NCBI GenBank assembly: GCA_025353435.1
Contig: JANXQR010000089.1
Span: 1 to 19,516, forward strand
Reading direction: 5' to 3'
Length of the DNA stretch: 19,516 nt
Origin: Acidobacteriota bacterium
Lineage (GTDB): Bacteria; Acidobacteriota; Terriglobia; Terriglobales; Acidobacteriaceae
The stretch's first letter is position 1. Each line of letters opens with the position of its first letter. Below the pieces are notes generated by a model. That model was not told where the DNA came from and did not search any database. It saw only the letters and a program-made list of their open reading frames with translations. Below are positions 1 to 6,491 of this stretch, piece by piece. The position numbers and the translations under genes were made by a program.

Positions 1-259
1 CAACTGGTCCCCATCTATCGCGCCAAGTTCGACATCGCTCCGGGGAATACCGGCGGTCCGCTGTTTCGCTCCAGTGATGGCGCGCTCCTCGGCATCGTCG
101 GCGAAATTGGAAAAGAGCCCGATCCTGTCCACCGTGATTCCCTCCGCGGAAATCGCAAAATTCCTGTCCGCGAATGCAATCAAGTGGAACGCCGCTCCAC
201 CCAAGCCCACTAACAGCAAGCGGCCCAAGTCAAGCCACAAAATATTCCATCCGTTCTGA
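1..259 (+). pseudogene. C-terminal remnant of a trypsin-like (HtrA/S1C-type) serine protease, frameshifted
   Basis: The first frame reads PGNTGGPLF followed by DGALLGIVGE. This is the shape of the nucleophile loop (usually GNSGGP) and following strand of trypsin-like proteases. The frame then runs into a stop at 211-213. In the next frame, from about base 110, the text continues as SPILSTVIPSAEIAKFL, a typical last strand and C-terminal helix of the same fold, ending at the TGA at 257-259. Removing one A from the AAAA run at 111-114 joins the two into a smooth protein end. The gene begins before the window, so catalytic His and Asp cannot be seen. Thr replaces the catalytic Ser, so the product may be inactive even without the frameshift. 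A sequencing error in the A run is the main alternative to a true pseudogene. Confidence 0.6.
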
Positions 260-432
260 TATTGACAACTCAAGCTTTTGACAGTTTTTGCGGTAGAGGC
301 CCAATAGGAGGCTGCAAACGCCTAATTCTTTTAGGTTTATTACCCGCGTTCTGTGGACTCTCCGCCTTTGCAGGGGAAGCAACGCGATGACGGTTCACTC
401 GGCAAGGTGCCCCATTTGCTCTGGCGATAAGC

Positions 433-438
433 TAGGAT
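433..438 (+). promoter_or_regulatory. -10-like hexamer TAGGAT just before the Xre/ImmA gene
   Basis: TAGGAT lies 7 nt before the ATG at 446, and no Shine-Dalgarno is visible between them. If used, transcription would begin at or next to the start codon, giving a leaderless message. The same CTAGGAT string occurs at 10196-10202 upstream of the alpha-galactosidase gene. No convincing -35 hexamer is seen at the usual distance. The rest of 260-445 has no gene. It contains two TTGACA hexamers (262-267, 278-283) without matching -10 boxes, and a weak inverted repeat near 327-343. Confidence 0.3.
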
Positions 439-445
439 CAAAGCG

Positions 446-1639
446 ATGCCGCTCAACCCTAACATTCTGATTTGGGCACGAGAGACTGCGGGCCTAACCG
501 TTGATGAGGCAGCGCACGCGCTCGGTTTCAAAGACACCCGCGACCGAACAGCGGCGGAGCGCCTGAATTCAATGGAAGCCGGGACAGAGGAACCGTCGCG
601 AAGCGTCCTGCTAAGCATGGCGCATTCATATCATCGCTCTTTGCTCGTTTTCTATCTGAGCGAGCCTCCCCGTACGGGCGACCGGGGCCAGGATTTTCGC
701 AGGGCGCCTGGTATGCAGCCCCCAGAGTATGACCCAACGCTTGATGCGCTCATCCGCGACATTCGTGGACGGCAAGGCGTAGTGAAGGATCTGCTTGAAC
801 AGGCCGAGCCGGGGAGGGTAGATTACGTCGCGTCTGTCACGATGGATGTACCCCCCGCAGAGTTGGCACAACGAATAGCTGATCGGCTCGGGTTTTCGCT
901 CGCTGAGTTCAGGCGACAAACGCCTGTGCAAGCGGCGTTCACTTATCTACGCGAGAAGGTCGAGGCATCTGGTGCTTTCGTATTGCTGCTCGGAAATCTG
1001 GGCAACTATCGCACGAACATTCCCAGTGGCGTTTTCCGAGGATACGCAATTGCTGATCCCGTTGCGCCATTTATCATCGTCAACGACCAGGACGCGCGGG
1101 TGGCGTGGGCTTTCACGGTGCTTCATGAGCTGACCCATCTGTGGCTCGGAGCTACGGGTCTGAGTGGTAGCAGCACGGAAACACAGATTGAGAGCTATTG
1201 CAACAACGTCGCGGGAGAAATGCTGCTACCTGCTCGGGAGTTGAATGAGTTGCGCATTCTCAGTCGCGCTTCTCTTCAGGAGACTGTCGGAGCGATTTCT
1301 CAATTCGCCCGGACACGAAACATTAGCCGCACGATGGTTGCCTACAAACTCCTGCGTCTAGGCATCATCGCCCTTGCGAGATGGCGAGAGCTGGACAAGT
1401 ATTACGAGGACGAATGGCATGCGGCACAAGCACATGAAGCAAGCAAAGATAAGAACGAGGGCGGCCCAAACTATTACGTCGTGAAGCGGCATCGCCTTGG
1501 GCATGCACTTTTGGAACTCGTGAGGAATTCGCTTGCAGAAGGATTCCTCACACATACAAAGGCGGGACGGGTACTCGGAGTTAAGCCCCGCAATGTGGAT
1601 CCTTTGATTCATATGGCAGGTATGCGAGGGGGCCAATAG
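446..1639 (+). CDS. Xre-family HTH plus ImmA/IrrE zinc-peptidase domain protein (probable antitoxin/regulator partner of DUF4411)
   Basis: A 397-residue protein. Residues about 5-70 look like an Xre-type helix-turn-helix (ARETAGLTVDEAAHALG, then a MEAG-type turn). The middle is an ImmA/IrrE (COG2856, DUF955) domain with the zinc motif HELTH at residues 227-231, preceded by a FTVL strand and followed by a distal ESYCNNVAGEMLLP segment that matches the family's third-ligand helix. The C-terminal 60 residues form a basic helical tail that may be a second DNA-binding element. The downstream DUF4411 gene starts 1 nt after the stop, so the two are surely co-transcribed. Family knowledge: Xre/COG2856 proteins recur beside small toxin-like genes and often act as autoregulators or antitoxins. 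That role is inferred here. Codon use is less GC-extreme than in the housekeeping genes downstream, consistent with an acquired module. Confidence 0.85.
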   Translation: MPLNPNILIWARETAGLTVDEAAHALGFKDTRDRTAAERLNSMEAGTEEPSRSVLLSMAHSYHRSLLVFYLSEPPRTGDRGQDFRRAPGMQPPEYDPTLDALIRDIRGRQGVVKDLLEQAEPGRVDYVASVTMDVPPAELAQRIADRLGFSLAEFRRQTPVQAAFTYLREKVEASGAFVLLLGNLGNYRTNIPSGVFRGYAIADPVAPFIIVNDQDARVAWAFTVLHELTHLWLGATGLSGSSTETQIESYCNNVAGEMLLPARELNELRILSRASLQETVGAISQFARTRNISRTMVAYKLLRLGIIALARWRELDKYYEDEWHAAQAHEASKDKNEGGPNYYVVKRHRLGHALLELVRNSLAEGFLTHTKAGRVLGVKPRNVDPLIHMAGMRGGQ

Positions 1640-1640
1640 G

Positions 1641-2153
1641 ATGCTCTACCTCCTCGATGCCAATGTGCTCATTACTGCCAACAGTACCTACTACCCGCTT
1701 GATCAAATTCCGGAGTTTTGGAGTTGGGTGCATCATCAAGCCAATTCAAACCGGATAAAGATTCCGCGCGAAATCATGGAAGAAATAAAGGCCGGCCGAA
1801 AGGACCACGATCTTCTGCTCGATTGGATCTGCGACGCGGAGATCGAGGCCGCCTTACTGCTCAATGAAGCCGTTGACGTTTCTCTCGTTCAGCATATTGT
1901 TGCTACTGGGTACGCACCAGACCTCCATGACGACGAGGTTGAGAAGATCGGTCGTGATCCGTTCTTGATCGCCTACGCACTTGCTGACGTGACTGACAGA
2001 ACGGTCGTGACCACCGAGGTATCTAGGCCTTCAACTCAGCGGGCCAATCGAAAGGTCCCCGACGTATGCCAGTCAGTTGGCGTAGCGTGCTCCGGACCAT
2101 TTGCCCTGAATAAAGCGCTCGGCTTTAAAACAGGATGGAAAATAACCGGCTAA
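1641..2153 (+). CDS. DUF4411 family protein, PIN-like putative toxin
   Basis: A 170-residue protein. It opens with LLDANVLI, the first acidic strand of PIN-like nucleases (Asp6). The helix IPREIMEEI follows, with Glu47/Glu48 in the second acidic position, then GRDPFLIAYALAD (Asp106, Asp116) and the strand RTVVTTE (Glu126). The later KVPDVCQSVGVAC segment is typical of DUF4411. These acidic residues fit a metal-dependent RNase active site, but DUF4411 activity is predicted rather than shown here. The start is 1 nt after the Xre/ImmA stop, which implies translational coupling. The likely pairing is this protein as toxin and the upstream protein as control element. The length is normal for the family and nothing looks truncated. 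Confidence 0.82.
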   Translation: MLYLLDANVLITANSTYYPLDQIPEFWSWVHHQANSNRIKIPREIMEEIKAGRKDHDLLLDWICDAEIEAALLLNEAVDVSLVQHIVATGYAPDLHDDEVEKIGRDPFLIAYALADVTDRTVVTTEVSRPSTQRANRKVPDVCQSVGVACSGPFALNKALGFKTGWKITG

Positions 2154-2359
2154 GTCACTCTGCTTTCGGCACGAAGCCGCACATTCGGTCGCGCACCGGA
2201 CCTGCCCCTCGGCAAGCAGTGTGAAGGGGACCGCTTGCGAACTGCACACCCCTTTGTTGTGTGCTGATCTGAGGCAGCCGATTCAAAGTCACCTTCATTA
2301 GATTTCGAATCTTCCACGCACGACCTAACTCAACTGCTCGCCGACTCGTTTGCGGCTAC

Positions 2360-2365
2360 TGTAAA
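2360..2365 (+). promoter_or_regulatory. -10-like TGTAAA upstream of the L,D-transpeptidase gene
   Basis: TACTGTAAAT spans 2357-2366. The hexamer TGTAAA ends 8 nt before the ATG at 2374, and no Shine-Dalgarno lies between, again suggesting a very short or absent leader. The 220-bp gap 2154-2373 otherwise holds no recognisable gene. It has a possible GAAGGGG/CCCCTTT pairing around 2222-2256, which could be the end of the DUF4411 transcript. Confidence 0.25.
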
Positions 2366-2373
2366 TTCCTCTC

Positions 2374-2874
2374 ATGCACCTCCGGATCATCGCCCTCTCG
2401 ATCCTCGCCGCAACTCTCTCCGCCTCCGCCCAGCAGCCGCCCGCACCCCTCAAAGCCGACTCCATCCTCATCCTCAAAAAAGACCATCTCCTCGAACTAC
2501 TCTCCGCCGGCAAAGTTATCCGCACTTACAAAGTCGCGCTCGGCTCCGGCGGTCTCGCTCCCAAAGAGCGACAAGGCGACGCCCGCACCCCCGAAGGCCA
2601 TTACGTCATCGACAACCGCAACGCCGCAAGCCACTACCACAAGGCGCTTCACGTCTCCTACCCCAACGCCGATGACCGCAAGCGCGCCGCCCGCCTCGGC
2701 GTCGCCCCTGGCGGCGACATCATGATCCATGGCCTCCCCAACGGCCAGGGCCTCATCGGCTCCGCCCACCGTATTTACGACTGGACCCTCGGCTGCGTCG
2801 CCGTCACTGATCAGGAAATCGATGAGATATGGACCCTCGTCCCCACCGGCACTCCCATCGAAATCCGACCCTGA
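2374..2874 (+). CDS. Exported L,D-transpeptidase (YkuD domain) family protein
   Basis: A 166-residue protein with a clear signal peptide: His-Leu-Arg, a hydrophobic stretch at about 5-16, then a cut after Ser-Ala-Gln near residue 20. The rest is one YkuD fold. It has the early strand ADSILILKKDHLLEL, the RQGDARTPEGHYVID turn, then IMIHGL with His119, and DWTLGCVAV with the probable nucleophile Cys141. The family motif is HxxN/H followed by SxGC or TxGC; here it is TLGC. Members form 3-3 peptidoglycan cross-links or attach lipoproteins in the periplasm. The minimal form without a LysM domain resembles the ErfK/YbiS-like small proteins found next to unrelated genes. Codons are strongly C-ending, unlike the G-ending genes after 5.5 kb. 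Confidence 0.88.
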   Translation: MHLRIIALSILAATLSASAQQPPAPLKADSILILKKDHLLELLSAGKVIRTYKVALGSGGLAPKERQGDARTPEGHYVIDNRNAASHYHKALHVSYPNADDRKRAARLGVAPGGDIMIHGLPNGQGLIGSAHRIYDWTLGCVAVTDQEIDEIWTLVPTGTPIEIRP

Positions 2875-2946
2875 AACATTACCTTTGGAAGTGACTTCGC
2901 GCTTCTTTGCTCCCAGGCAAGCGACTCCCCGTCGCATAAGGACATA

Positions 2947-2989
2947 GTGATCTAAGTCACGTTGACTTTATCCGCGCATAGGTTACGTT
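2947..2989 (+). promoter_or_regulatory. CRP/FNR-like palindrome plus sigma70-type promoter upstream of the small membrane protein genes
   Basis: GTGA-N6-TCAC occupies 2947-2960, exactly the core of a CRP-type site. TTGACT at 2962-2967 and TACGTT at 2984-2989, spaced 16 bp, form a plausible -35/-10 pair. A start at about 2996 places the palindrome centre at about -42, where class II CRP activators bind. This would leave a 5' leader of about 95 nt before the TTG at 3091. The pieces are seen in the sequence; their use is inferred. Confidence 0.35.
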
Positions 2990-3090
2990 ATCCATGAGCG
3001 GCGTCGGCGAATACGCTGAGCTTTGGACTAGGCCAAGACTGTCCCCGCCCCCCACGTCGGATTCTGGCCACTACTCTTCGGAGGTGTGTC

Positions 3091-3312
3091 TTGACAGGAT
3101 CCATCTGGACCGATCTGCTTCTCTTTGCTGCCTTTATTACCTTGCTGTCCATCGGCATGTTCCGCCTGGATACTATCCTCAGCTCACCGCGACCCAAGTC
3201 CGGCCAGTCCGTCAAGCCGCAGAACGAAAAGTTCTGCGCTCCCGATCAATCGGGAAAGATCGTTCTCCTCGACCCTGATGGCCGCCGCTCCCGCCCCCGC
3301 CCCCGCGCCTAG
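3091..3312 (+). CDS. Small single-pass membrane protein, copy 1 of a tandem pair (unknown function)
   Basis: A 73-residue product from a TTG start with a strong GGAGG at 3080-3084, 6 nt before it. Residues about 8-24 form one hydrophobic segment, followed by FRLD and a basic, polar tail with Phe48-Cys49, then DPDGR at 61-65 and a Pro-Arg-Ala end. I do not recognise a named family. It is real because a second copy 322 nt downstream keeps the same layout. The first 36 residues align without gaps with 15 identities. After one 4-residue gap the last 26 align with 12 identities, including FC, DPDGR and the terminal PRA. The tail is probably cytoplasmic (positive-inside rule). A longer reading in another frame (3125-3376) was not preferred because it lacks this conservation. 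Confidence 0.62.
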   Translation: MTGSIWTDLLLFAAFITLLSIGMFRLDTILSSPRPKSGQSVKPQNEKFCAPDQSGKIVLLDPDGRRSRPRPRA

Positions 3313-3634
3313 CCCCGCCAGAGTCAGTACAGATCCACACTCTCCGCTGCAATCCCCGCCACATTGCTGCCCGTAGCCGCCCAAAAACTGGCCAATGTCT
3401 GCAAAACTTTACCGCCTGCTCGCTCCAAATCAAAGAGCGACCGCAATTCCTGTCCTAAAGTAGACTCCAGAATCAATGCAATTTATAGATCGGTAAGGTC
3501 CGTCCCGTGTGGGGCCGCCTTATTAAAAAGGGCAAACCAGGGCATTCTCAAAGATCGAACTGGAAGCTTAGTACTTTGATCTAAATAAATTTAGACAGGT
3601 CAGGCTTTTAGAGCCTCGCCTGCGGAGTTGCATT
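3313..3634 (+). other. Intergenic stretch between the two paralogous small genes
   Basis: 322 bases without a convincing gene. Open stretches here (for example 3364-3579) have no domain and biased composition. GC content falls from about 3450 onward, and the region ends in a perfect palindrome and a hairpin just before the next ribosome-binding site. It may hold a promoter and leader for the second copy, or a small RNA, but I see no recognised RNA family. Confidence 0.4.
3580..3616 (+). promoter_or_regulatory. Perfect 16-bp palindrome and short hairpin in the leader of the second small gene
   Basis: TCTAAAT-AA-ATTTAGA at 3580-3595 is a perfect inverted repeat, a likely operator for a dimeric regulator. 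It is followed by AGGCT-TTTAG-AGCCT at 3602-3616, a 5-bp hairpin 7 nt before the GGAG at 3624-3627. Together they look like transcriptional and translational control of the gene at 3635. The string TGATCTAA occurs both here and at the CRP-like site upstream of copy 1. Confidence 0.35.
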
Positions 3635-3844
3635 ATGGATTTCTCCTTATTCGAAGACCTGCTGAAGTTTGTTCCCTTCGCTCTTGCTTTAGGCATCGGC
3701 GTATTTCGGATGGACCGCCTCTTCTACAACCCCGTCGTCAAAATGCAACGACAGTCGCGCTGCTTTTGTGGCTACCAGGCGTCCGACCGATTCGCCTTCA
3801 GTGACCCCGACGGCCGCGACAACCGCGAAAGTCCCCGGGCATAG
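3635..3844 (+). CDS. Small single-pass membrane protein, copy 2 of a tandem pair (unknown function)
   Basis: A 69-residue product with ATG start and GGAG at 3624-3627, 7 nt upstream. One hydrophobic segment covers about residues 9-24, then FRMD, a basic linker, Cys43-Phe44-Cys45, DPDGR at 57-61 and a Pro-Arg-Ala end. See the 3091 gene for the alignment. The invariant residues across the pair are Asp8, Leu9, Leu10, Phe12, Phe15, Gly22, Phe24, Arg25, Asp27, Pro33, the FC pair and DPDGR. Those are positions where drift would be expected if the ORFs were not expressed. Function is unknown; a membrane-bound regulator or small subunit of a larger complex is possible, with nothing nearby to decide. 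Confidence 0.65.
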   Translation: MDFSLFEDLLKFVPFALALGIGVFRMDRLFYNPVVKMQRQSRCFCGYQASDRFAFSDPDGRDNRESPRA

Positions 3845-3887
3845 CCCATCCACCGGCGAAGCCGACCGGCCGGAGTTGAAACTGTGC

Positions 3888-3918
3888 CCCATTCATCGCG
3901 TTTTTTGCGATGAGTGGG
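3888..3918 (+). other. 12-bp stem-loop downstream of the second small gene
   Basis: CCCATTCATCGC at 3888-3899 pairs with GCGATGAGTGGG at 3907-3918 (one G-U pair), leaving a loop of G and six T. It starts 43 nt after the stop at 3844. The T run is in the loop, not after the stem, so it is not a textbook intrinsic terminator. It may protect the message end or form a small RNA. The following stretch to about 4150 is AT-rich and has no convincing gene. Confidence 0.4.
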
Positions 3919-4154
3919 ATAGCACGAACTTCGCGATTATTCTTCGTTTTGTTGAATTTGCATTTCTGTTTCCTTCTAGCTCCGTGAGAGTGGGAATCCA
4001 TACCCTTTCACCCCAAATCCGCCCCTGTCGAAAAAGTTGTCAAGTGCCAGACCTGTGGAAATCGTTGCAACTCGCACAAAACAATCAGAAAATATTTATT
4101 TGAAAAATCCATTATTAATTGCCGGAACCTGCCATACTTAAATCAGTGGTAAAA

Positions 4155-4190
4155 GAAACGCCCGCCCTCACCGGCGGGCGTTTCCGTTTT
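4155..4190 (+). terminator. Rho-independent-like terminator before the ABC-F gene
   Basis: GAAACGCCCGCC at 4155-4166 pairs perfectly with GGCGGGCGTTTC at 4173-4184 around a 6-nt loop CTCACC, followed by CGTTTT. The 12-bp GC-rich stem with a short T run fits an intrinsic terminator. It could end transcripts from the small genes or act as an attenuator in the ABC-F leader, since a strong ribosome-binding site follows at 4213. Confidence 0.65.
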
Positions 4191-4516
4191 CAGACGAAGT
4201 CTTTCAAACCAGAAAGGAGACAGGTATGAGCATCAGTCACAAACACGGTCCACGGCCAGCCAGCCAAGGAAATCATTCAGCGACCGGCATCCCTGCCTTC
4301 GCTCCCGGAGTCCTTGTTCACTCCTTCACTTTTTCACTTCTTCACTGGCCTTTGTGTTCCAAATCACATTCAGCCAAAATTCCCCCCTTTTCGGTGTGCA
4401 ATCCTTTCATTCCAATCATCTTGGCCGTTTTTATTTTTGCATGTGTAAGTACATTCTTCACTGGAAACGGTGCAAATTCAACCCCTCGCAAGCCTCTCTG
4501 CGAAAATGAGACCTGC
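4191..4516 (+). other. ABC-F leader region, open in frame with a strong ribosome-binding site
   Basis: AAAGGAGA at 4213-4220 sits 5 nt before an ATG at 4226 that is in frame with the ABC-F gene. Reading from there adds 97 residues, including a hydrophobic run (FIPIILAVFIFACVSTFF) not expected in a soluble ABC-F protein. The repeated TTCACT text near 4318-4348 looks non-coding. Either this is a translated leader or attenuator that happens to stay in frame, or the protein has an unusual N-terminal anchor. I favour the leader. Confidence 0.4.
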
Positions 4517-6481
4517 ATGCTCTCCCTGCAAAATGCCGGCAAACGATTTGGCCCCAGAGTCCTCTTCCTCGAGGCCAACTGGCTCATCCGCAGCAAGGAA
4601 AAAACCGCCCTGGTGGGTGCCAACGGCACCGGCAAGTCCACCCTCATGAAGGTCCTCGCCGGCCTTGAAACCCTGGACTACGGCGAACTACAGCAAACCC
4701 GCGGCATGAGCATCGGCTACCTTCCCCAGGAAGGGTTGCGACTGACCGGCCGCAGCATCTTTGAAGAGTGCCTGACCGTCTTCGACGAAATCCGCGATAT
4801 GGAAGGCGAAATCGAGCGATTAGGCGCGCAACTGGGCGAACTCGATCACGCCAGCCCCGAGTACGAGTCCGCCGCCGAAAGATTCTCCCTCGTCCAGGAG
4901 CGCTTCCACGCCCTCGACGGCTACGCCCTCGACGCCCAGGTGGGCGCCGTCCTTACGGGCCTGGGGTTCAGCAAACAGGACTGGTCCCGCCTGACGGATG
5001 AATTCAGCGGCGGCTGGCAAATGAGAATCGCGCTCGCCAAGCTCCTCCTCGCCAAGCCCAACCTGCTGCTGCTGGACGAACCGACGAACCACCTCGACCT
5101 GGAGACGCGCAACTGGCTCGAGGACTACCTGAAGAACTACCCGTTCGGATACATCCTCATCTCCCACGACCGCTACTTTCTGGATGTGACAATCGACCGG
5201 ACAGTGGAGATCTGGAACAAGCGCCTCAACATCTACCAGGGCAACTACACCAAGTACCTATCCCAGAAGGACGAACGCCGCATTCAACTTGAATCCGCGT
5301 ACAGAAATCAGCGGATACAGATTGAGCATTTGGAATCGTTCATCAACCGATTCCGCGCCCAGGCCACCAAAGCAAAACAGGTGCAGTCGCGGGTCAAGGA
5401 ACTCGAAAAGATTGAGCGCATCGAGATTCCTGAAGACGAGCCGGTGATTCACTTCAAGTTTCCGCAGCCGCCGCCCTCGGGCCGCACGGTGGTCGAGGCG
5501 GAAGGGCTGTCGAAGAGCTACGGGGAAAAGCAGGTCCTCAAGAACGTTCGCTTCACCATCGAGCGCGGCGACCGCGTGGCGCTGGTGGGCGTGAACGGCG
5601 CCGGCAAGTCGACCCTGATCAAGCTGATGACGGGCGTGGAAACGCCTACCTCGGGCACCGTGAAGCTGGGCCACAACGTGTTGAGCGAATACTTTGCGCA
5701 GGACCAGTACAAGGTGCTGGACGGCGACTCGCGCATGTTGGACGACATGAGCCGGGCCGCTTTCAAGGTACCGGAGAACGAGCTGCGCTCGCTCCTGGGC
5801 TGCTTCCTGTTCTCGGGCGACGACGTGTTCAAGCCGCTGGGCGTGCTGTCGGGTGGAGAGCGCAATCGGTATGCGCTGGCGCGGATCCTGGTGTCGCCGT
5901 CGAATTTCCTGCTGCTGGACGAGCCTACCAACCACCTGGATATGCGCGCCAAAGACGTGCTGCTGGAGGCGATCGCCAGCTTCAGCGGGACGGTGATTTT
6001 TGTGAGCCACGACCGCTACTTCATCGACCGGCTGGCAACGCGCGTCATTGAAGTTGAAAACGGCACAGTGGTCACGTACGAAGGGAACTACGAAGACTAC
6101 ACGCGTAAGAAGGATGAGATGGCGGCTGGGATACTGCCTACCCCGGTCCCCAAAGGCGAGGGATCGGGGGCACCCTCCGTGCCGAAGGCGGCGCCCCCAG
6201 GGATCAAAGGGACCAATGGATCGGAGTCAGCGGAAGCTGCGAAAGACAAGGTCAAGCGGTTGAATCCGATCAAGCAGAAGCAGATGGAGGAGCGCTGCGT
6301 GTTCCTCGAAGAAGAGGTCCCGCGGGTGGAGGCGGCATTGGCGCTGACCGAGGAGCAACTGGGCGTGTATGTCTCCGCAGCGGAGACGCAGCGGTTGACG
6401 ACACTCAGCGAGGATTTGCGCGGGCAGCTGGTGGCACTGACCAGCGAGTGGGAAGACCTGATGATGCAGCTCGAAGCATGA
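4517..6481 (+). CDS. ABC-F family ATPase (Uup/YdiF-like ribosome-associated)
   Basis: Two ABC domains on one chain and no membrane domain. Counting from the ATG at 4517 (654 residues), domain 1 has Walker A GANGTGKST at 34-42, an FSGG signature and DEPTNHLD at 187-194. A charged linker with RAQATKAKQVQSRVKELEK resembles the P-site tether. Domain 2 has Walker A from Gly358, LSGGERNRYALARIL, and DEPTNHLD from Asp468. A Pro/Gly/Ser-rich spacer and a C-terminal coiled coil follow, as in Uup, YheS and YdiF. ABC-F proteins bind the ribosomal E site and resolve stalled or structurally difficult states; some give antibiotic resistance. The start at 4517 was chosen because homology begins exactly there. 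A GAAAAT box 9 nt upstream could give a leaderless start. Codon third positions change from C-rich to G-rich around 5.3-5.5 kb within the gene. tag follows 10 nt after the stop. Confidence 0.9.
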   Translation: MLSLQNAGKRFGPRVLFLEANWLIRSKEKTALVGANGTGKSTLMKVLAGLETLDYGELQQTRGMSIGYLPQEGLRLTGRSIFEECLTVFDEIRDMEGEIERLGAQLGELDHASPEYESAAERFSLVQERFHALDGYALDAQVGAVLTGLGFSKQDWSRLTDEFSGGWQMRIALAKLLLAKPNLLLLDEPTNHLDLETRNWLEDYLKNYPFGYILISHDRYFLDVTIDRTVEIWNKRLNIYQGNYTKYLSQKDERRIQLESAYRNQRIQIEHLESFINRFRAQATKAKQVQSRVKELEKIERIEIPEDEPVIHFKFPQPPPSGRTVVEAEGLSKSYGEKQVLKNVRFTIERGDRVALVGVNGAGKSTLIKLMTGVETPTSGTVKLGHNVLSEYFAQDQYKVLDGDSRMLDDMSRAAFKVPENELRSLLGCFLFSGDDVFKPLGVLSGGERNRYALARILVSPSNFLLLDEPTNHLDMRAKDVLLEAIASFSGTVIFVSHDRYFIDRLATRVIEVENGTVVTYEGNYEDYTRKKDEMAAGILPTPVPKGEGSGAPSVPKAAPPGIKGTNGSESAEAAKDKVKRLNPIKQKQMEERCVFLEEEVPRVEAALALTEEQLGVYVSAAETQRLTTLSEDLRGQLVALTSEWEDLMMQLEA

Positions 6482-6491
6482 GGACGGAACG

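Noticed and set aside
262..283. Two TTGACA hexamers 16 bp apart
   Set aside because: Neither has a credible -10 at 16-18 bp, so I did not call a promoter.
2968..2996. Two TTATCC repeats 20 bp apart, resembling DnaA boxes, near the skew switch
   Set aside because: Each matches only 7 of 9 DnaA-box positions. There are no origin-linked genes such as dnaA, dnaN, gidA or parAB, and the switch is over 2 kb away. Not called as an origin.
3768..4103. 111-codon ORF overlapping the second small gene
   Set aside because: No domain, shifting composition, runs through the long hairpin at 3888 and into AT-rich intergenic sequence; likely chance.
5258..6010. 250-codon minus-strand ORF antisense to ABC-F
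   Set aside because: Shadow of the conserved ABC-F domain; no motif of its own.
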